DNA from: Candidatus Viadribacter manganicus
GTDB taxonomy: Bacteria > Pseudomonadota > Alphaproteobacteria > Caulobacterales > Aquidulcibacteraceae
DNA length: 64,000 nt
Direction: 5' to 3'
Assembly: GCF_001679665.1 (NCBI RefSeq)
Contig: NZ_CP013244.1
Location: 3,276,001-3,340,000 of the forward strand
Part shown: one piece after another, positions 25,772-34,311 of the stretch
Layout of the letters: each line of letters begins with the position of its first letter
Numbering within the stretch: the stretch's first letter is position 1
Position numbers and translations under genes: made by a program
The notes under the pieces: generated by a model
The model's database searches: none
The model's input: only the letters and a program-made list of their open reading frames with translations
What the model was told of the DNA's origin: nothing

Positions 25772-26620
25772 TCAGACGGCCATGTTGTCGATGAGCCGGG
25801 TCTTGCCGAGCCATGCCGCCGCGAGGATGCGAGCGGGGCGGGAAAGATCGGTGATCGGCGCCAGTGTTTCAGCGTCGCGAATGGCGATGTAGTCGACGCT
25901 GGTGAAGCCGGCAGCCGTGATGTGGCGCGATGCTTGCGCCTCTGCTGAGGCGATAGCCGCGCCTGCGCGCGCGGCCTTGATGGCGTCGTGCATTATAAGG
26001 TTGAGACGCGCCGCAATCTTGCGCTCGTCTGCGTTGAGGTAAGCGTTGCGCGAACTCATCGCCAGACCATCGCTCTCGCGCACCGTGGCGCAGCCTTCGA
26101 TCGCGACGGGAATGTCGAGGTCGCGTGTCATCCGCTTGATGACCTGCAGCTGTTGATAGTCTTTTTCGCCGAAGAACGCGGCGTCGGGCAGCGATTGAAG
26201 CAGAAGCTTGCTGACAACGGTCGCTACGCCGCCAAAGAAGTGCGGACGAAACTCGCCCTCGAGCGGCGTTGAGACATCGGTGACGATGACGTTGGTCGCA
26301 AAGCCTTCAGGATACATGACGGCGCGATCGGGCGCGTAGAGGAGGTCGCAGCCCGCGCTCGCGAGCATGGCGGAATCGCCTGCCTCATCGCGTGGGTAGC
26401 GTTCGAAATCTTCGTGTGGCGCAAACTGGCGCGGATTGACGAACAGTGTGGTCACGACCCGGTCGGCTTTTTCTTTGGCTGTCCGAACGAGAGAGAGGTG
26501 GCCCTCATGAAGCGCGCCCATGGTCGGCACGAGCCCGACACGCAGGCCGGCTTTGCGCCATGCAGCGATTTCGTTTCGCAGAGAGGGCACGTCGCGGACG
26601 ACGGGAAGAGGCGCGTTCAT
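25772..26620 (-). CDS. panC: Pantothenate synthetase
   Basis: Condenses pantoate and beta-alanine with ATP to make pantothenate for CoA. 282 residues from the ATG at 26620 (MNAPLPVVRDV); an open frame to 26686 is in the shared promoter. Motifs: VPTMGALHEGHLSLV (ATP-binding HxGH), FVNPRQFAPHEDFERYPR, PHFFGGVATVVSKL, FFGEKDYQQLQVIKRM and GLAMSSRNAYL. Divergent from mipZ, an arrangement also known near mipZ of Caulobacter. No panB is visible. Confidence 0.95.
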   Translation of the reverse strand: MNAPLPVVRDVPSLRNEIAAWRKAGLRVGLVPTMGALHEGHLSLVRTAKEKADRVVTTLFVNPRQFAPHEDFERYPRDEAGDSAMLASAGCDLLYAPDRAVMYPEGFATNVIVTDVSTPLEGEFRPHFFGGVATVVSKLLLQSLPDAAFFGEKDYQQLQVIKRMTRDLDIPVAIEGCATVRESDGLAMSSRNAYLNADERKIAARLNLIMHDAIKAARAGAAIASAEAQASRHITAAGFTSVDYIAIRDAETLAPITDLSRPARILAAAWLGKTRLIDNMAV

Positions 26621-26661
26621 CGGTTTCGCATCCACGGGTGTTAAGAGCGCGTCAAGGCGGC

Positions 26662-26676
26662 TTAAGCGCCCCTTAA
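26662..26676. promoter_or_regulatory. Perfect CtrA box (TTAA-N7-TTAA)
   Basis: TTAA at 26662-26665 and TTAA at 26673-26676 with exactly seven bases between them, matching the full CtrA recognition consensus of Caulobacter. It lies in the 144-base panC/mipZ divergent region, 42 bases upstream of the panC ATG and 88 upstream of the mipZ ATG, and could affect either. Confidence 0.6.
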
Positions 26677-26721
26677 CCTCGATCAACGAGTTTCAACGCA
26701 TGTGTGTCGGCGCACCGGTCA

Positions 26722-26726
26722 GATTC
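26722..26726. promoter_or_regulatory. GANTC (CcrM) site upstream of mipZ
   Basis: GATTC, a CcrM methylation site, lies 38 bases before the mipZ start. In Caulobacter, CcrM methylation is known to stimulate mipZ and ftsZ transcription, so this site may time expression in the cell cycle. A single GANTC is frequent by chance. Confidence 0.35.
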
Positions 26727-26764
26727 AAGTCTGCCGCGCCCGTCCAGATGGGCGGGGCGCGCCG

Positions 26765-27634
26765 ATGAGCCTTGCCTACGCCCACGAGCCCGAAAACGTG
26801 CCGCGTCGCGCGCATGTGATCGTGGTCGGCAATCAAAAGGGTGGTGCAGGAAAGTCGACGGTGGCTATGCACGTCATCGTCGCGCTCATGCGAATGGGGC
26901 GGCGCACTGGCGTTCTGGATCTGGATGTCCGCCAGCGTTCGCTGACCCGCTACATCGAAAACCGCGCGCGCTGGATCGCCTCACGGGGCGCCCAATTGCC
27001 GTCGCCGCAGATATTAGAGCTGCAGGAAAGCGCACAGCGCTCGCTCGATGTCGCCGAAGCTGAAGAGGACGCGGCGTTCCGCTCGGCCCTGAAGCGGCTT
27101 TCGGAGACCTGCGATTTCATCGTGATCGATAGCCCGGGCGGCGATTCTTACCTGGCGCGGCTGGCGCACTCATGGGCCGATACGCTGATCACGCCGCTCA
27201 ACGATAGTTTCGTGGATTTTGATCTCTTAGGCGATATCGACGAGCACTGCGACGATATCGTCAGGCCGTCGATTTATAGCGAGATGGTCTGGCAAAGCCG
27301 CAAGCGGAAGGCGCTGGCGGAGCGCACCCCGATCGACTGGGTGGTGCTGCGTAACCGCACGGCGACCTCGAAGATCGAAGCTAAGAACAAGCAGCGGGTG
27401 GGCAAGGCGCTCTCTACGCTATCGAGCCGCATCGGTTTCCGGATGGCGCCGGGCCTCTCAGAACGGGTCATTTTTCGCGAACTGTTCCCGCAGGGTCTGA
27501 CCCTGCTTGATCTCGATAGCGAAGGTGTGCCCGTCGATATGCGGATGGCGCACGTCGCGGCTCGTCAGGAGCTTCGCGACTTGTTTATCACTCTGAAGCT
27601 GCCAGGCTTTGACGGGGAAGCGCTGAAATTCTGA
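26765..27634 (+). CDS. mipZ: MipZ division-plane positioning ATPase
   Basis: A 289-residue ParA/MinD-family ATPase that forms a gradient from ParB at the poles and keeps FtsZ at midcell. Motifs: deviant Walker A NQKGGAGKST (23-32) with the signature Lys25, LDLDVRQRSLTRYIENR (Walker A', MipZ-type), and FIVIDSPGGDS (Walker B). The DVRQRSLTRYIENR and LNDSFVDFDLLGD segments are typical of MipZ and not of ParA. Start chosen at MSLAYAHEPE; an open frame to 26702 would overlap the GANTC site. Confidence 0.93.
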   Translation: MSLAYAHEPENVPRRAHVIVVGNQKGGAGKSTVAMHVIVALMRMGRRTGVLDLDVRQRSLTRYIENRARWIASRGAQLPSPQILELQESAQRSLDVAEAEEDAAFRSALKRLSETCDFIVIDSPGGDSYLARLAHSWADTLITPLNDSFVDFDLLGDIDEHCDDIVRPSIYSEMVWQSRKRKALAERTPIDWVVLRNRTATSKIEAKNKQRVGKALSTLSSRIGFRMAPGLSERVIFRELFPQGLTLLDLDSEGVPVDMRMAHVAARQELRDLFITLKLPGFDGEALKF

Positions 27635-27655
27635 TCGGCGCGTGCTAGCTCGCGC

Positions 27656-28123
27656 ATGCTGGCCGGCCCTTCGCACGGTCGCGGAGGTGTCGTGGTTCTC
27701 GTATTGTTGGCGCTGATCGGGATCTTCGGCGTGCTGTTTTTGACCCGTCTAGGAGGCGCGTACCGAGCCGAGCTTCAACGACGCTGGCCGGCCGTTTTGT
27801 TCGCAGGCGCAGCATTTTTCTGTCTGCTCAGGGGGCTCATCGGGCCTGCGATTACTTTTGGCAGTCTCTCGCTTTTGACCTGGACATTGTGGCCTCAGAT
27901 TGAGCGCTGGCGCCAGCCGAGAGCCGCGCCGGCATCGCAAGATACGCCGGAAGATTTTGCAGCTCGGCGCGCTCTTGGGGTTGGCCCGAATGCGACACCC
28001 GAGGAGATCCGGGCGGCGTACCGAGCCAGGATGGTGCAAGCGCATCCCGATCGCGGTGGCTCACATAACGAAGCCGCGCGGCTGACAGCCGCGCGGGATC
28101 GTCTTCTAAAGAAGAAGCGCTAG
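27656..28123 (+). CDS. Membrane-anchored J-domain protein (Tim14/DjlA-like)
   Basis: A 155-residue protein: two N-terminal membrane helices (about 12-30 and 45-75), a linker, and a C-terminal J domain (about 100-155) with RRALGVGPNATPEEIRAAYR and the HPD motif in QAHPDRGGS. J domains stimulate DnaK ATPase; this topology resembles mitochondrial Tim14/Pam18 and is common in alphaproteobacteria. It follows mipZ by 21 bases and may be co-transcribed. Confidence 0.85.
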   Translation: MLAGPSHGRGGVVVLVLLALIGIFGVLFLTRLGGAYRAELQRRWPAVLFAGAAFFCLLRGLIGPAITFGSLSLLTWTLWPQIERWRQPRAAPASQDTPEDFAARRALGVGPNATPEEIRAAYRARMVQAHPDRGGSHNEAARLTAARDRLLKKKR

Positions 28124-28129
28124 GCGCGC

Positions 28130-29188
28130 TTATTCCATTTCTTCGGTGGCGCCTTCGTCACCTTGGCCGACCGGCTCATCGATCGGCGCGCGGACCGGCG
28201 CCATCGTTTCGATAACCATGCCTTGGTACATCTGATAGGGCGAGGGCGGCAGTGGGCGAGCGGCGTTGGCTTGCAGCGTACCCGGGGCAAGCTGCACGTC
28301 GAGGCGGCGCGTCGGTAGCGAGGCAAACTGAGCGGCATTCGGATCTTCGCGGCGAGCGAACTCTTGGTAGGCGCCTTCAACGAGGTAAGCGACCTGCGCG
28401 TCACGAGCGGCGGCCGTCTCGCCACCGAGCACGACAACAATCACGCGGTGGCCATTGCGTTCAGCCATCGTGGCGAGATTGAAGCCCGAAGCGCGGGTGT
28501 AACCGGTCTTGATGCCATCGACGCCTTCGACTTGGCCGAGCAGGCGGTTGTGGTTGCGGCCCGAGGTCCGGCGCCACGCGAAGCTGGGCGTCTGGAAGAC
28601 GTGATAATGTTCAGGAAAATCGCGCCAAAGGGCTTGCGCCAGGGTTGCCATATCGCGCGCGGTGGTGCGGTGGCGGACATCCGGCAAGCCGCTGGCATTG
28701 GCAAAACGGGTCTCAGTCATGCCGAGTTCGCGGGCGCGGGCCGTCATGTTGGCGGCGAAGCGGGCTTCAGAGCCACCTAGGCGTTCGGCCACTAACACGG
28801 CGACGTCGTTTGCTGATTGAACGACGAGAGCGTTGATCGCTTGTTCGACCGTAATGCTGTCGCAGCCGCGGCGGCGCGAGCAGGCAAGGCCCAAACGTGA
28901 AGGAGGCTGACGAGCGGCATTGCGTGACGCCGTCATGCGCGTGTCCATGGTGATATCGCCGCGCTCAAGCGCTTCGAACAGCATGTACAGCGTCATCATC
29001 TTGGTAAGTGAGGCCGGGAAACGGGCGGCGTCCGCTTGGTCCTCAAGCAGCACCTCGTTGGTGCGGGCGTCCATGACGATCGCCGCGTAACGGTCCTGAG
29101 CCGCAGCCGGCTGGGCCACCCCGAACGCAAAAAGCGCGAGGAACGCGCCCGCAATCATCCGCATCTTTGAAAGTCCCGCTGACGTCAT
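28130..29188 (-). CDS. D-alanyl-D-alanine carboxypeptidase (PBP5/6 family)
   Basis: A 352-residue periplasmic serine peptidase trimming the terminal D-Ala of peptidoglycan stems. Signal peptide (MRMIAGAFLALFAFGVAQPAAA), then the penicillin-binding triad: SLTK (Ser60), the SAN of VVQSANDVAV, and KTG in GIKTGYTR. Unusual is an insert PSRLGLACSRRRGCDS with two Cys before the SAN motif, possibly a disulfide. The C-terminal part after the SPOR-free beta region is Pro/Gln-rich. Start at 29188 or at 29164; GTG at 29212 is also in frame. Confidence 0.88.
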   Translation of the reverse strand: MTSAGLSKMRMIAGAFLALFAFGVAQPAAAQDRYAAIVMDARTNEVLLEDQADAARFPASLTKMMTLYMLFEALERGDITMDTRMTASRNAARQPPSRLGLACSRRRGCDSITVEQAINALVVQSANDVAVLVAERLGGSEARFAANMTARARELGMTETRFANASGLPDVRHRTTARDMATLAQALWRDFPEHYHVFQTPSFAWRRTSGRNHNRLLGQVEGVDGIKTGYTRASGFNLATMAERNGHRVIVVVLGGETAAARDAQVAYLVEGAYQEFARREDPNAAQFASLPTRRLDVQLAPGTLQANAARPLPPSPYQMYQGMVIETMAPVRAPIDEPVGQGDEGATEEME

Positions 29189-29410
29189 CTGCGTCCAATC
29201 CCGCACAAACACGGACTATTTCAGGCAAATCGCGTGCCGTGCAGCTTACAGATTCATTAGACCCGGTTAAGCCGCAGTTGCAGCGCAGGGTTAATGTCTG
29301 CTGCTAGGCGAAGCGATTCACGCTTACAGGCATAGGTTGTGGAAATCGTGGTTAACGCGAAATGAATGACAAGGCTGAGTTCTGCCGAAAAGTCAGGGCT
29401 GCTCATCATG

Positions 29411-29463
29411 TTGCATTGCAGCAAAATTATCATTGACTTCGCAGGTGCAGCATAACATATAGG
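29411..29463 (+). promoter_or_regulatory. Phasin gene upstream region: promoter and possible PhaR operator
   Basis: The 29213-29544 gap holds no gene. It has TTGCATTGCAG (29411-29421), close to the CTGC-N3-GCAG operator of the repressor PhaR that controls phasin genes, a second GCAGGTGCAGC at 29441-29451, and a -35-like TTGACT (29433-29438) followed after about 17-19 bases by CATATA or TATAGG (29456-29463). The operator overlapping the -35 region would fit repression. This is motif reading only. Confidence 0.4.
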
Positions 29464-29544
29464 CTCCACAGAGTCGCTGTTTCCCCAGCGGCTCATCGTC
29501 AATTTGGGCCGGCAGCGGCCCAGGCAAACCGAACGGAGACCATT

Positions 29545-30003
29545 ATGGCCACTGCGAAGACCGCCCCCCGCGCCGCCAAGACGGCCACGGAAGCGTTTGA
29601 AACCTTCACCGCGACGTCGCAAGAGACGGTTCGCGAGAACATCGACCGCGGCATCGCGGCGTTCTCGGAAGCCTCGTCTTTCGGCAAGCAAAACATGGAA
29701 GCCTGGCTGGCTTCGGCTACCGCCGCTCAGAAGGGCTTTGAGGCTCTCTCAGCCCGCGCCGTAGCCTTCCAAAAGGCTGCTCTCGAGAACCATGTCGCTG
29801 TTGCGAAGTCGCTGATGACCTCGAAGAGCGTCCAAGAGTTCACCGAGAAGCAAAACGATTACGCGAAGACCTCGTTTGAGGCCTATGTCGCGGAACTGAC
29901 GACGGTTTCTGACCTCGTTCAGGGCGTCGCCAAGGAAACGCTGCAGCCGATCAACGAGCGCGTGAACGCCGTCGGCCAGCTGATCCAGACCGCGGGTCGC
30001 TAA
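29545..30003 (+). CDS. Phasin family protein (PHA granule-associated)
   Basis: A 152-residue helical protein of the phasin_2 type: basic N-terminus MATAKTAPRAAKTATEAFETF, heptad-like helices (FGKQNMEAWLASATAAQKGFEALSARAVAF) and QEFTEKQNDYAKTSFEAYVAEL. Phasins coat polyhydroxyalkanoate granules and control their number and size, or bind lipids. Strong codon bias, an own promoter region and a strong terminator suggest high expression as a single gene. No PHA synthase is in the window. Confidence 0.88.
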   Translation: MATAKTAPRAAKTATEAFETFTATSQETVRENIDRGIAAFSEASSFGKQNMEAWLASATAAQKGFEALSARAVAFQKAALENHVAVAKSLMTSKSVQEFTEKQNDYAKTSFEAYVAELTTVSDLVQGVAKETLQPINERVNAVGQLIQTAGR

Positions 30004-30045
30004 CAAATAAGCTTCGGGAGCTGAACTCCCGAGGGGCTGAATAAG

Positions 30046-30083
30046 ATGGGCCTGGCTCTCGCGAGCCGGGCCCATTTTTTTTT
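30046..30083 (+). terminator. Strong terminator after the phasin gene
   Basis: A 13-bp stem (30046-30058 with 30063-30075, one wobble pair, TCGC loop) followed by nine T. A smaller inverted repeat (CTTCGGGAG/CTCCCGAGG) precedes it at about 30012-30034. Confidence 0.93.
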
Positions 30084-30212
30084 GCACTTGCGCCATAGGC
30101 TGCGCTGACTACTTCGCAAGGCCTTCCATCCGCGCGCTTGATCCATAAATTGTTCAGCAAGTGAGCGAAGGCTCATTCGTGGACGAGTCGGTCCAGGGCA
30201 AAACGGGCTTCA

Positions 30213-30554
30213 ATGAGCGGCGGCGGATTTTGGGATGACAAAGACGGTGAGGACGGCGGGGCCGATGGCCGCGCTGGAACCCAAACTGTCACCCGCACAA
30301 AAAAGCCATCGCTCTACCGTGTGTTGCTGCTGAACGACGACTACACGCCGATGGAATTCGTCGTCTACGTTTTGGAGCGCTTCTTCCAGAAGAACCAAGA
30401 AGAGGCGACCACGATCATGTTGCATGTGCACCAGAACGGTGTGGGGCTGTGCGGCGTGTTCACGTACGAAGTGGCCGAGACGAAGGTCGCACAAGTTTTG
30501 GATCTGGCGCGGCGGCATGAACATCCGCTGCAATGCACGATGGAAAAGGAATAA
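30213..30554 (+). CDS. clpS: ClpS adaptor of the ClpAP protease
   Basis: 113 residues. Delivers N-degron substrates (N-terminal Leu, Phe, Tyr, Trp) to ClpA and modulates its activity. Gly/Asp-rich flexible N-terminus (1-27), then the core with [24 protein letters not shown], the binding-pocket LLNDDYT and [24 protein letters not shown]. It precedes clpA by six bases, the classical operon. Confidence 0.95.
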   Translation: MSGGGFWDDKDGEDGGADGRAGTQTVTRTKKPSLYRVLLLNDDYTPMEFVVYVLERFFQKNQEEATTIMLHVHQNGVGLCGVFTYEVAETKVAQVLDLARRHEHPLQCTMEKE

Positions 30555-30560
30555 CGTCGA

Positions 30561-32879
30561 ATGGCGACATTCTCCCGCACGCTTGAGCACACGCTGCGCC
30601 GGGCGCTTTCACTAGCGACTGACCACAGCCACGAATACGTGACGCTCGAGCACTTGCTGCTTTCGTTGGTCGATGACGACGATGCATCCGGCGTGATGCA
30701 TGCGTGCAAGGTCGATCTCGATAAGTTGCGTCAGAACCTTGAGGCGTATCTTGAGAATGAACTCGACGCGCTGCGTGTGAACAATCGCGAACACGAGGAG
30801 CCGCGTCCAACCGCTGGCTTCCAGCGTGTGCTGCAGCGAGCGATGCTCCATGTCGATTCCAGCGGTGGCCGGGAAGTGACTGGCGCCAATGTATTGGTTG
30901 CGCTGTTCAGCGAACGCGAAAGCCACGCCGCTTACTTCCTGCAAGAGCAGGACATGACCCGCTATGACGCCGTGAATTTCATCGCGCACGGCATGCCGAA
31001 GCGTGCGGGCGCGGCGCAACCGCGGCCGGTGCGCGGCGCGCAAGAAGGTGAGGATGGCGAGCGCGTCGTGAAGCAGGGCTCTGAGGCGCTCGCGGCGTAT
31101 TGCGTGAACCTCAACAAGAAGGCGAAGGAAGGTAAGATCGATCCGCTTATCGGCCGTGAGGCGGAAGTGCTGCGCGCGATCCAAATTCTCTGCCGCCGTC
31201 AGAAGAACAATCCGTTGCTCGTGGGCGATCCAGGCGTGGGCAAGACGGCGATCGCCGAGGGCTTGGCGCGCAAGATCAATGAAAAGCAGGTGCCGGAGAT
31301 CCTGGCCGATGCGACGATCTTCTCGCTCGACATGGGTTCGCTGCTGGCCGGCACGCGCTATCGCGGCGACTTTGAAGAGCGTCTGAAGAGCGTGATGAAG
31401 GAATTGGAGAACCACCCGAAGGCGGTGTTGTTCATCGATGAAATTCACACGGTCATCGGCGCTGGCGCGACATCGGGCGGCGCGATGGACGCTTCGAATC
31501 TGCTGAAGCCGGCGCTGCAAAGCGGCCAGCTCCGTTGCATGGGCTCGACGACCTACAAAGAATATCGTCAGCACTTCGAGAAGGATCGCGCACTGGCGCG
31601 GCGCTTCCAGAAGATTGACGTCAATGAGCCGTCGATCCCGGACACGATCAAGATCTTGATGGGTCTGAAGCCGTACTTCGAAGAGTTCCACAAGGTGAAG
31701 TACAGCGACGACGCCATCAAATCGGCGGTCGAGCTTTCGGCGCGCCACATCGGCGACCGCAAGTTGCCCGATAAAGCGATCGACGTGATCGATGAATCCG
31801 GCGCCTCGATGATGTTGCTGGCGCAGAAGGATCGAAAGCAAACGATCGACGTCGATGATGTGGAAGCAGTGGTTGCGCGGATGGCGCGCATCCCCCCAAA
31901 GTCGGTCACGAAGAACGACGCAGAGATGCTCGCCTCGCTTACGGGCGATTTGAAGCGCGTCGTTTTCGGTCAGGATGATGCGATCGATCAGCTTGCCGCC
32001 GCCATCAAGATGGCGCGGGCAGGTCTGCGCGAACCGCAAAAGCCGATCGGCTCCTATCTGTTCGCCGGCCCGACCGGTGTTGGTAAGACGGAAGTTGCAC
32101 GTTCGCTCGCCAACATCATGGGTATCGAGCTCCTGCGTTTTGACATGTCGGAATATATGGAGCGCCATACGGTGAGCCGCCTGATCGGCGCGCCTCCGGG
32201 CTATGTTGGTTACGACCAAGGCGGCCTGCTTACCGACGGCGTCGATCAACATCCCCATTGCGTGCTGTTGCTCGACGAAATCGAGAAGGCTCACCCGGAC
32301 CTGTTCAACATTCTGCTGCAGGTCATGGACCACGGCTCGCTGACGGACGCGAACGGCAAGAAGGTCGATTTCAGGAACGTTATCTTGATCATGACTACCA
32401 ACGCCGGTGCGTCGGACGCTGCCAAGCAAGGCATCGGCTTCGGCGCCGGCAAAAAAGATCACATGAATGATGAGGCGATCAAAAACCTCTTCACGCCTGA
32501 GTTCCGCAACCGCCTCGACGCCGTGATTCACTTCAACGGCCTGCCGGCCGAAGTTGTCCGCAACGTCGTTCAGAAGTTCATCATTCAGCTGGAAGGCCAG
32601 TTGGCTGAACGCAATGTCCAGATTGAAATCACGGACAAAGCCGCCGATTGGCTGGCTAAACGTGGCTACGACGATAGCTTCGGCGCTCGTCCGCTGGCGC
32701 GCATCATCAATGAGCACGTCAAGAAGCCGATGGCCGACGAACTCTTGTTCGGCAAGCTGAAAGACGGCGGCATCGTGAAGATCGACCTCGATCCGAACGA
32801 TACCGAGAAGTTGAAGTTTACCTACACGCAAGAGTCGCGTGGGTTGCTGAGCTTCGGCCGCAAGCCCGAGAAGGCCTAA
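30561..32879 (+). CDS. clpA: ClpA, ATPase subunit of the ClpAP protease
   Basis: A 772-residue Hsp100 unfoldase feeding ClpP. N-domain with two repeats (1-145), first AAA+ module (Walker A GDPGVGKT near 223, Walker B VLFIDE near 290), second module (Walker A GPTGVGKT near 509, Walker B VLLLDE), and the C-terminal sensor-2 region with FGARPLARIINEHVKKP. The ClpP-docking IGF-type loop is in KQGIGFGAG (near 630). It is the second gene of clpS-clpA. A 781-codon frame on the opposite strand is its antisense shadow. Confidence 0.97.
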   Translation: MATFSRTLEHTLRRALSLATDHSHEYVTLEHLLLSLVDDDDASGVMHACKVDLDKLRQNLEAYLENELDALRVNNREHEEPRPTAGFQRVLQRAMLHVDSSGGREVTGANVLVALFSERESHAAYFLQEQDMTRYDAVNFIAHGMPKRAGAAQPRPVRGAQEGEDGERVVKQGSEALAAYCVNLNKKAKEGKIDPLIGREAEVLRAIQILCRRQKNNPLLVGDPGVGKTAIAEGLARKINEKQVPEILADATIFSLDMGSLLAGTRYRGDFEERLKSVMKELENHPKAVLFIDEIHTVIGAGATSGGAMDASNLLKPALQSGQLRCMGSTTYKEYRQHFEKDRALARRFQKIDVNEPSIPDTIKILMGLKPYFEEFHKVKYSDDAIKSAVELSARHIGDRKLPDKAIDVIDESGASMMLLAQKDRKQTIDVDDVEAVVARMARIPPKSVTKNDAEMLASLTGDLKRVVFGQDDAIDQLAAAIKMARAGLREPQKPIGSYLFAGPTGVGKTEVARSLANIMGIELLRFDMSEYMERHTVSRLIGAPPGYVGYDQGGLLTDGVDQHPHCVLLLDEIEKAHPDLFNILLQVMDHGSLTDANGKKVDFRNVILIMTTNAGASDAAKQGIGFGAGKKDHMNDEAIKNLFTPEFRNRLDAVIHFNGLPAEVVRNVVQKFIIQLEGQLAERNVQIEITDKAADWLAKRGYDDSFGARPLARIINEHVKKPMADELLFGKLKDGGIVKIDLDPNDTEKLKFTYTQESRGLLSFGRKPEKA

Positions 32880-32900
32880 GGCCCAAGCGATAAATGAGTT

Positions 32901-32936
32901 GCGGCGGTTCCCGAAAGGGAGCCGCCGCTTTCGTTT
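32901..32936 (+). terminator. Terminator after clpA
   Basis: A 12-bp stem (32901-32912 with 32917-32928, one G-T pair, GAAA tetraloop) then TTTCGTTTG, 21 bases after the clpA stop. Confidence 0.88.
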
Positions 32937-32985
32937 GTGTGCACCGATGTGCGACATACGCTTCGGTGTGAGTGGGGAGTGCGTG

Positions 32986-33417
32986 ATGCGGCGAGGCCTT
33001 GTTTCATTGTTGGCGCTTGGCGCCTGCGCCAGCGCGTCCGCGCAGATCGCGCCATTGCCGATGGCGATTTGCGCGGGCTGGGAAGGCGAGCGGGTGTGCG
33101 AGCAGCTGCAGGAAGACGCGCAGATCCGCGTTCTGCATTGTACGTTTCCGCCGGGCGTGGGCCATGAGATGCACTATCATCCGCCGCACTTCGGTTATGT
33201 GCTCCAAGGCAACAGCGTGATGCGGATCACGACGGCGAGCGGTGTCGTCGACCGTCCAGTGCGCGCCGGGACATCGTTTTCGAACGATGTCGAGATTCAG
33301 CATTCGGCGTTGAATGTCGGCGCAGAAACGACGCGCTATCTCATCATCGAGAAAAAGTACGCTGACGCAAGGCCCGCTGGCGCAGTGGCGCCGGGGCTAT
33401 GCCCGGCCGATCAGTAA
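32986..33417 (+). CDS. Secreted cupin-domain protein
   Basis: A 143-residue protein starting at the ATG at 32986, with GGGGAG upstream. Signal peptide ending ASASAQ, then a single cupin barrel with GHEMHYHPPHFGYVLQGNS (metal-ligand HxHx-type motif) and VRAGTSFSNDVEIQHSALN. There are three Cys. Metal-dependent small-molecule binding in the periplasm is likely; the substrate is unknown. Its last seven bases overlap the end of the broken gene on the other strand. Confidence 0.78.
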   Translation: MRRGLVSLLALGACASASAQIAPLPMAICAGWEGERVCEQLQEDAQIRVLHCTFPPGVGHEMHYHPPHFGYVLQGNSVMRITTASGVVDRPVRAGTSFSNDVEIQHSALNVGAETTRYLIIEKKYADARPAGAVAPGLCPADQ

Positions 33418-33848
33418 TCGAAACGCAATTCCATCGACTGACCGAAAAGCGTGCCGCGCCAATGTCCCTCTAGAGCGCGGAAGCGTTTGGTTGCACGCTG
33501 GACGAGATCGACCGTCAGCCAGATGGGCATAGTCGCTCCAGTATCAGACTGCAGGGCTCAGAAGCGCTCGACGAAGGCAGCGGGATCGAACTCCGTCTTA
33601 ATTAGGCTTTGCAACGGTCAAGCGACGTACTCAACTTGGATCGCCGCTTCGGTCTCGTAGGATGCGCCGCGGGCAAGTGCGCCGAAGAAGCCCTGCGACA
33701 GCCCACCTCCGCTTTCTAGCGCGAAGTGAACGAGGTCGTGCACGAGGGTGCTGTGCGTTTCGAGCTCGCGGCCCTCACGGCTCCCGTCATCGCGTTCGAC
33801 GTCCAGGCGTTGGTGGGTCGGATTGAGGCGCGTGAAGCGGACGATCAC
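33411..33848 (-). pseudogene. Conserved hypothetical gene interrupted by two in-frame TGA codons
   Basis: One reading frame runs from GTG at 33848 to TGA at 33411-33413 but is cut by TGA at 33618-33620 and at 33558-33560. Translated segments: a 76-residue N-terminal part starting MIVRFTRLNPTHQRLDVER and containing LETHSTLVHDLVHFALES; then PLQSLIKTEFDPAAFVERF; then ALQSDTGATMPIWLTVDLV to the end GTLFGQSMELRFDY. All segments are in frame and look coding, with no insertion or deletion, so this resembles a full-length protein of about 145 residues hit by two nonsense changes. The GTG overlaps the stop of the HIT gene (GTGA). The family is an uncharacterised one, by memory only. Readthrough cannot be excluded. 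Confidence 0.72.
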
Positions 33849-34279
33849 AGCGCCGCTGAAATTTGCGCCGCAATCGCTTGAAGCTCAGCGATGTCGGCTT
33901 TGTTGCTATGGCCGTGGCCTGCAAGGCGCTCGCCGCTGTAGCGTGGGATAATGTGGAAGTGCAGGTGGAAGATGGTTTGGCCTGCATCTTCGCCATTGAA
34001 TTGGGTGACGGTGACGCCATCGGGTTTCAGCGCCTTCTCTGTCGCAATCGCGAGCTTGTGCACGCGCTCCATCAAGGGCGCCACGCGATTGGCCGGAAGC
34101 TCCAGGAAGTTGCGCGCACGGATGTTCTTCGGAATGACGAGCAGATGTCCGCGCGCCTGCGGAAAAATGTCCATGAAGGCCAAGACTTCATCATCCTCGT
34201 AGACCTTCACGGACGGAATCTCGCCGCGCAAAATTTTGGCGAAGAGGTTATTGTCGTCGTAAGTCCCGTACAGGCTCAT
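33845..34279 (-). CDS. HIT family hydrolase (HinT-like)
   Basis: A 144-residue histidine-triad protein, typically hydrolysing AMP-lysine-type phosphoramidates or dinucleoside polyphosphates. Sequence: FAKILRGEIPSVKVYEDDEV, DIFPQARGHLLVIPK, QFNGEDAGQTIFHLHFHIIPR with the triad HLHFH. It is the first gene of a two-gene unit whose second gene is broken. Confidence 0.93.
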   Translation of the reverse strand: MSLYGTYDDNNLFAKILRGEIPSVKVYEDDEVLAFMDIFPQARGHLLVIPKNIRARNFLELPANRVAPLMERVHKLAIATEKALKPDGVTVTQFNGEDAGQTIFHLHFHIIPRYSGERLAGHGHSNKADIAELQAIAAQISAAL

Positions 34280-34311
34280 GGGGCGGTGCTCCTCGGAACT
34301 GGAGGGTAGCG

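Noticed and set aside
30612..32957. 781-codon open frame opposite clpA
   Set aside because: It is the antisense shadow of the highly biased clpA gene; its translation is His/Arg-rich without any recognisable domain.
33558..33620. Selenocysteine insertion at the two TGA codons
   Set aside because: No SECIS-like hairpin was evident after either codon, no selenium genes are seen, and no Cys-type redox context exists at those positions.
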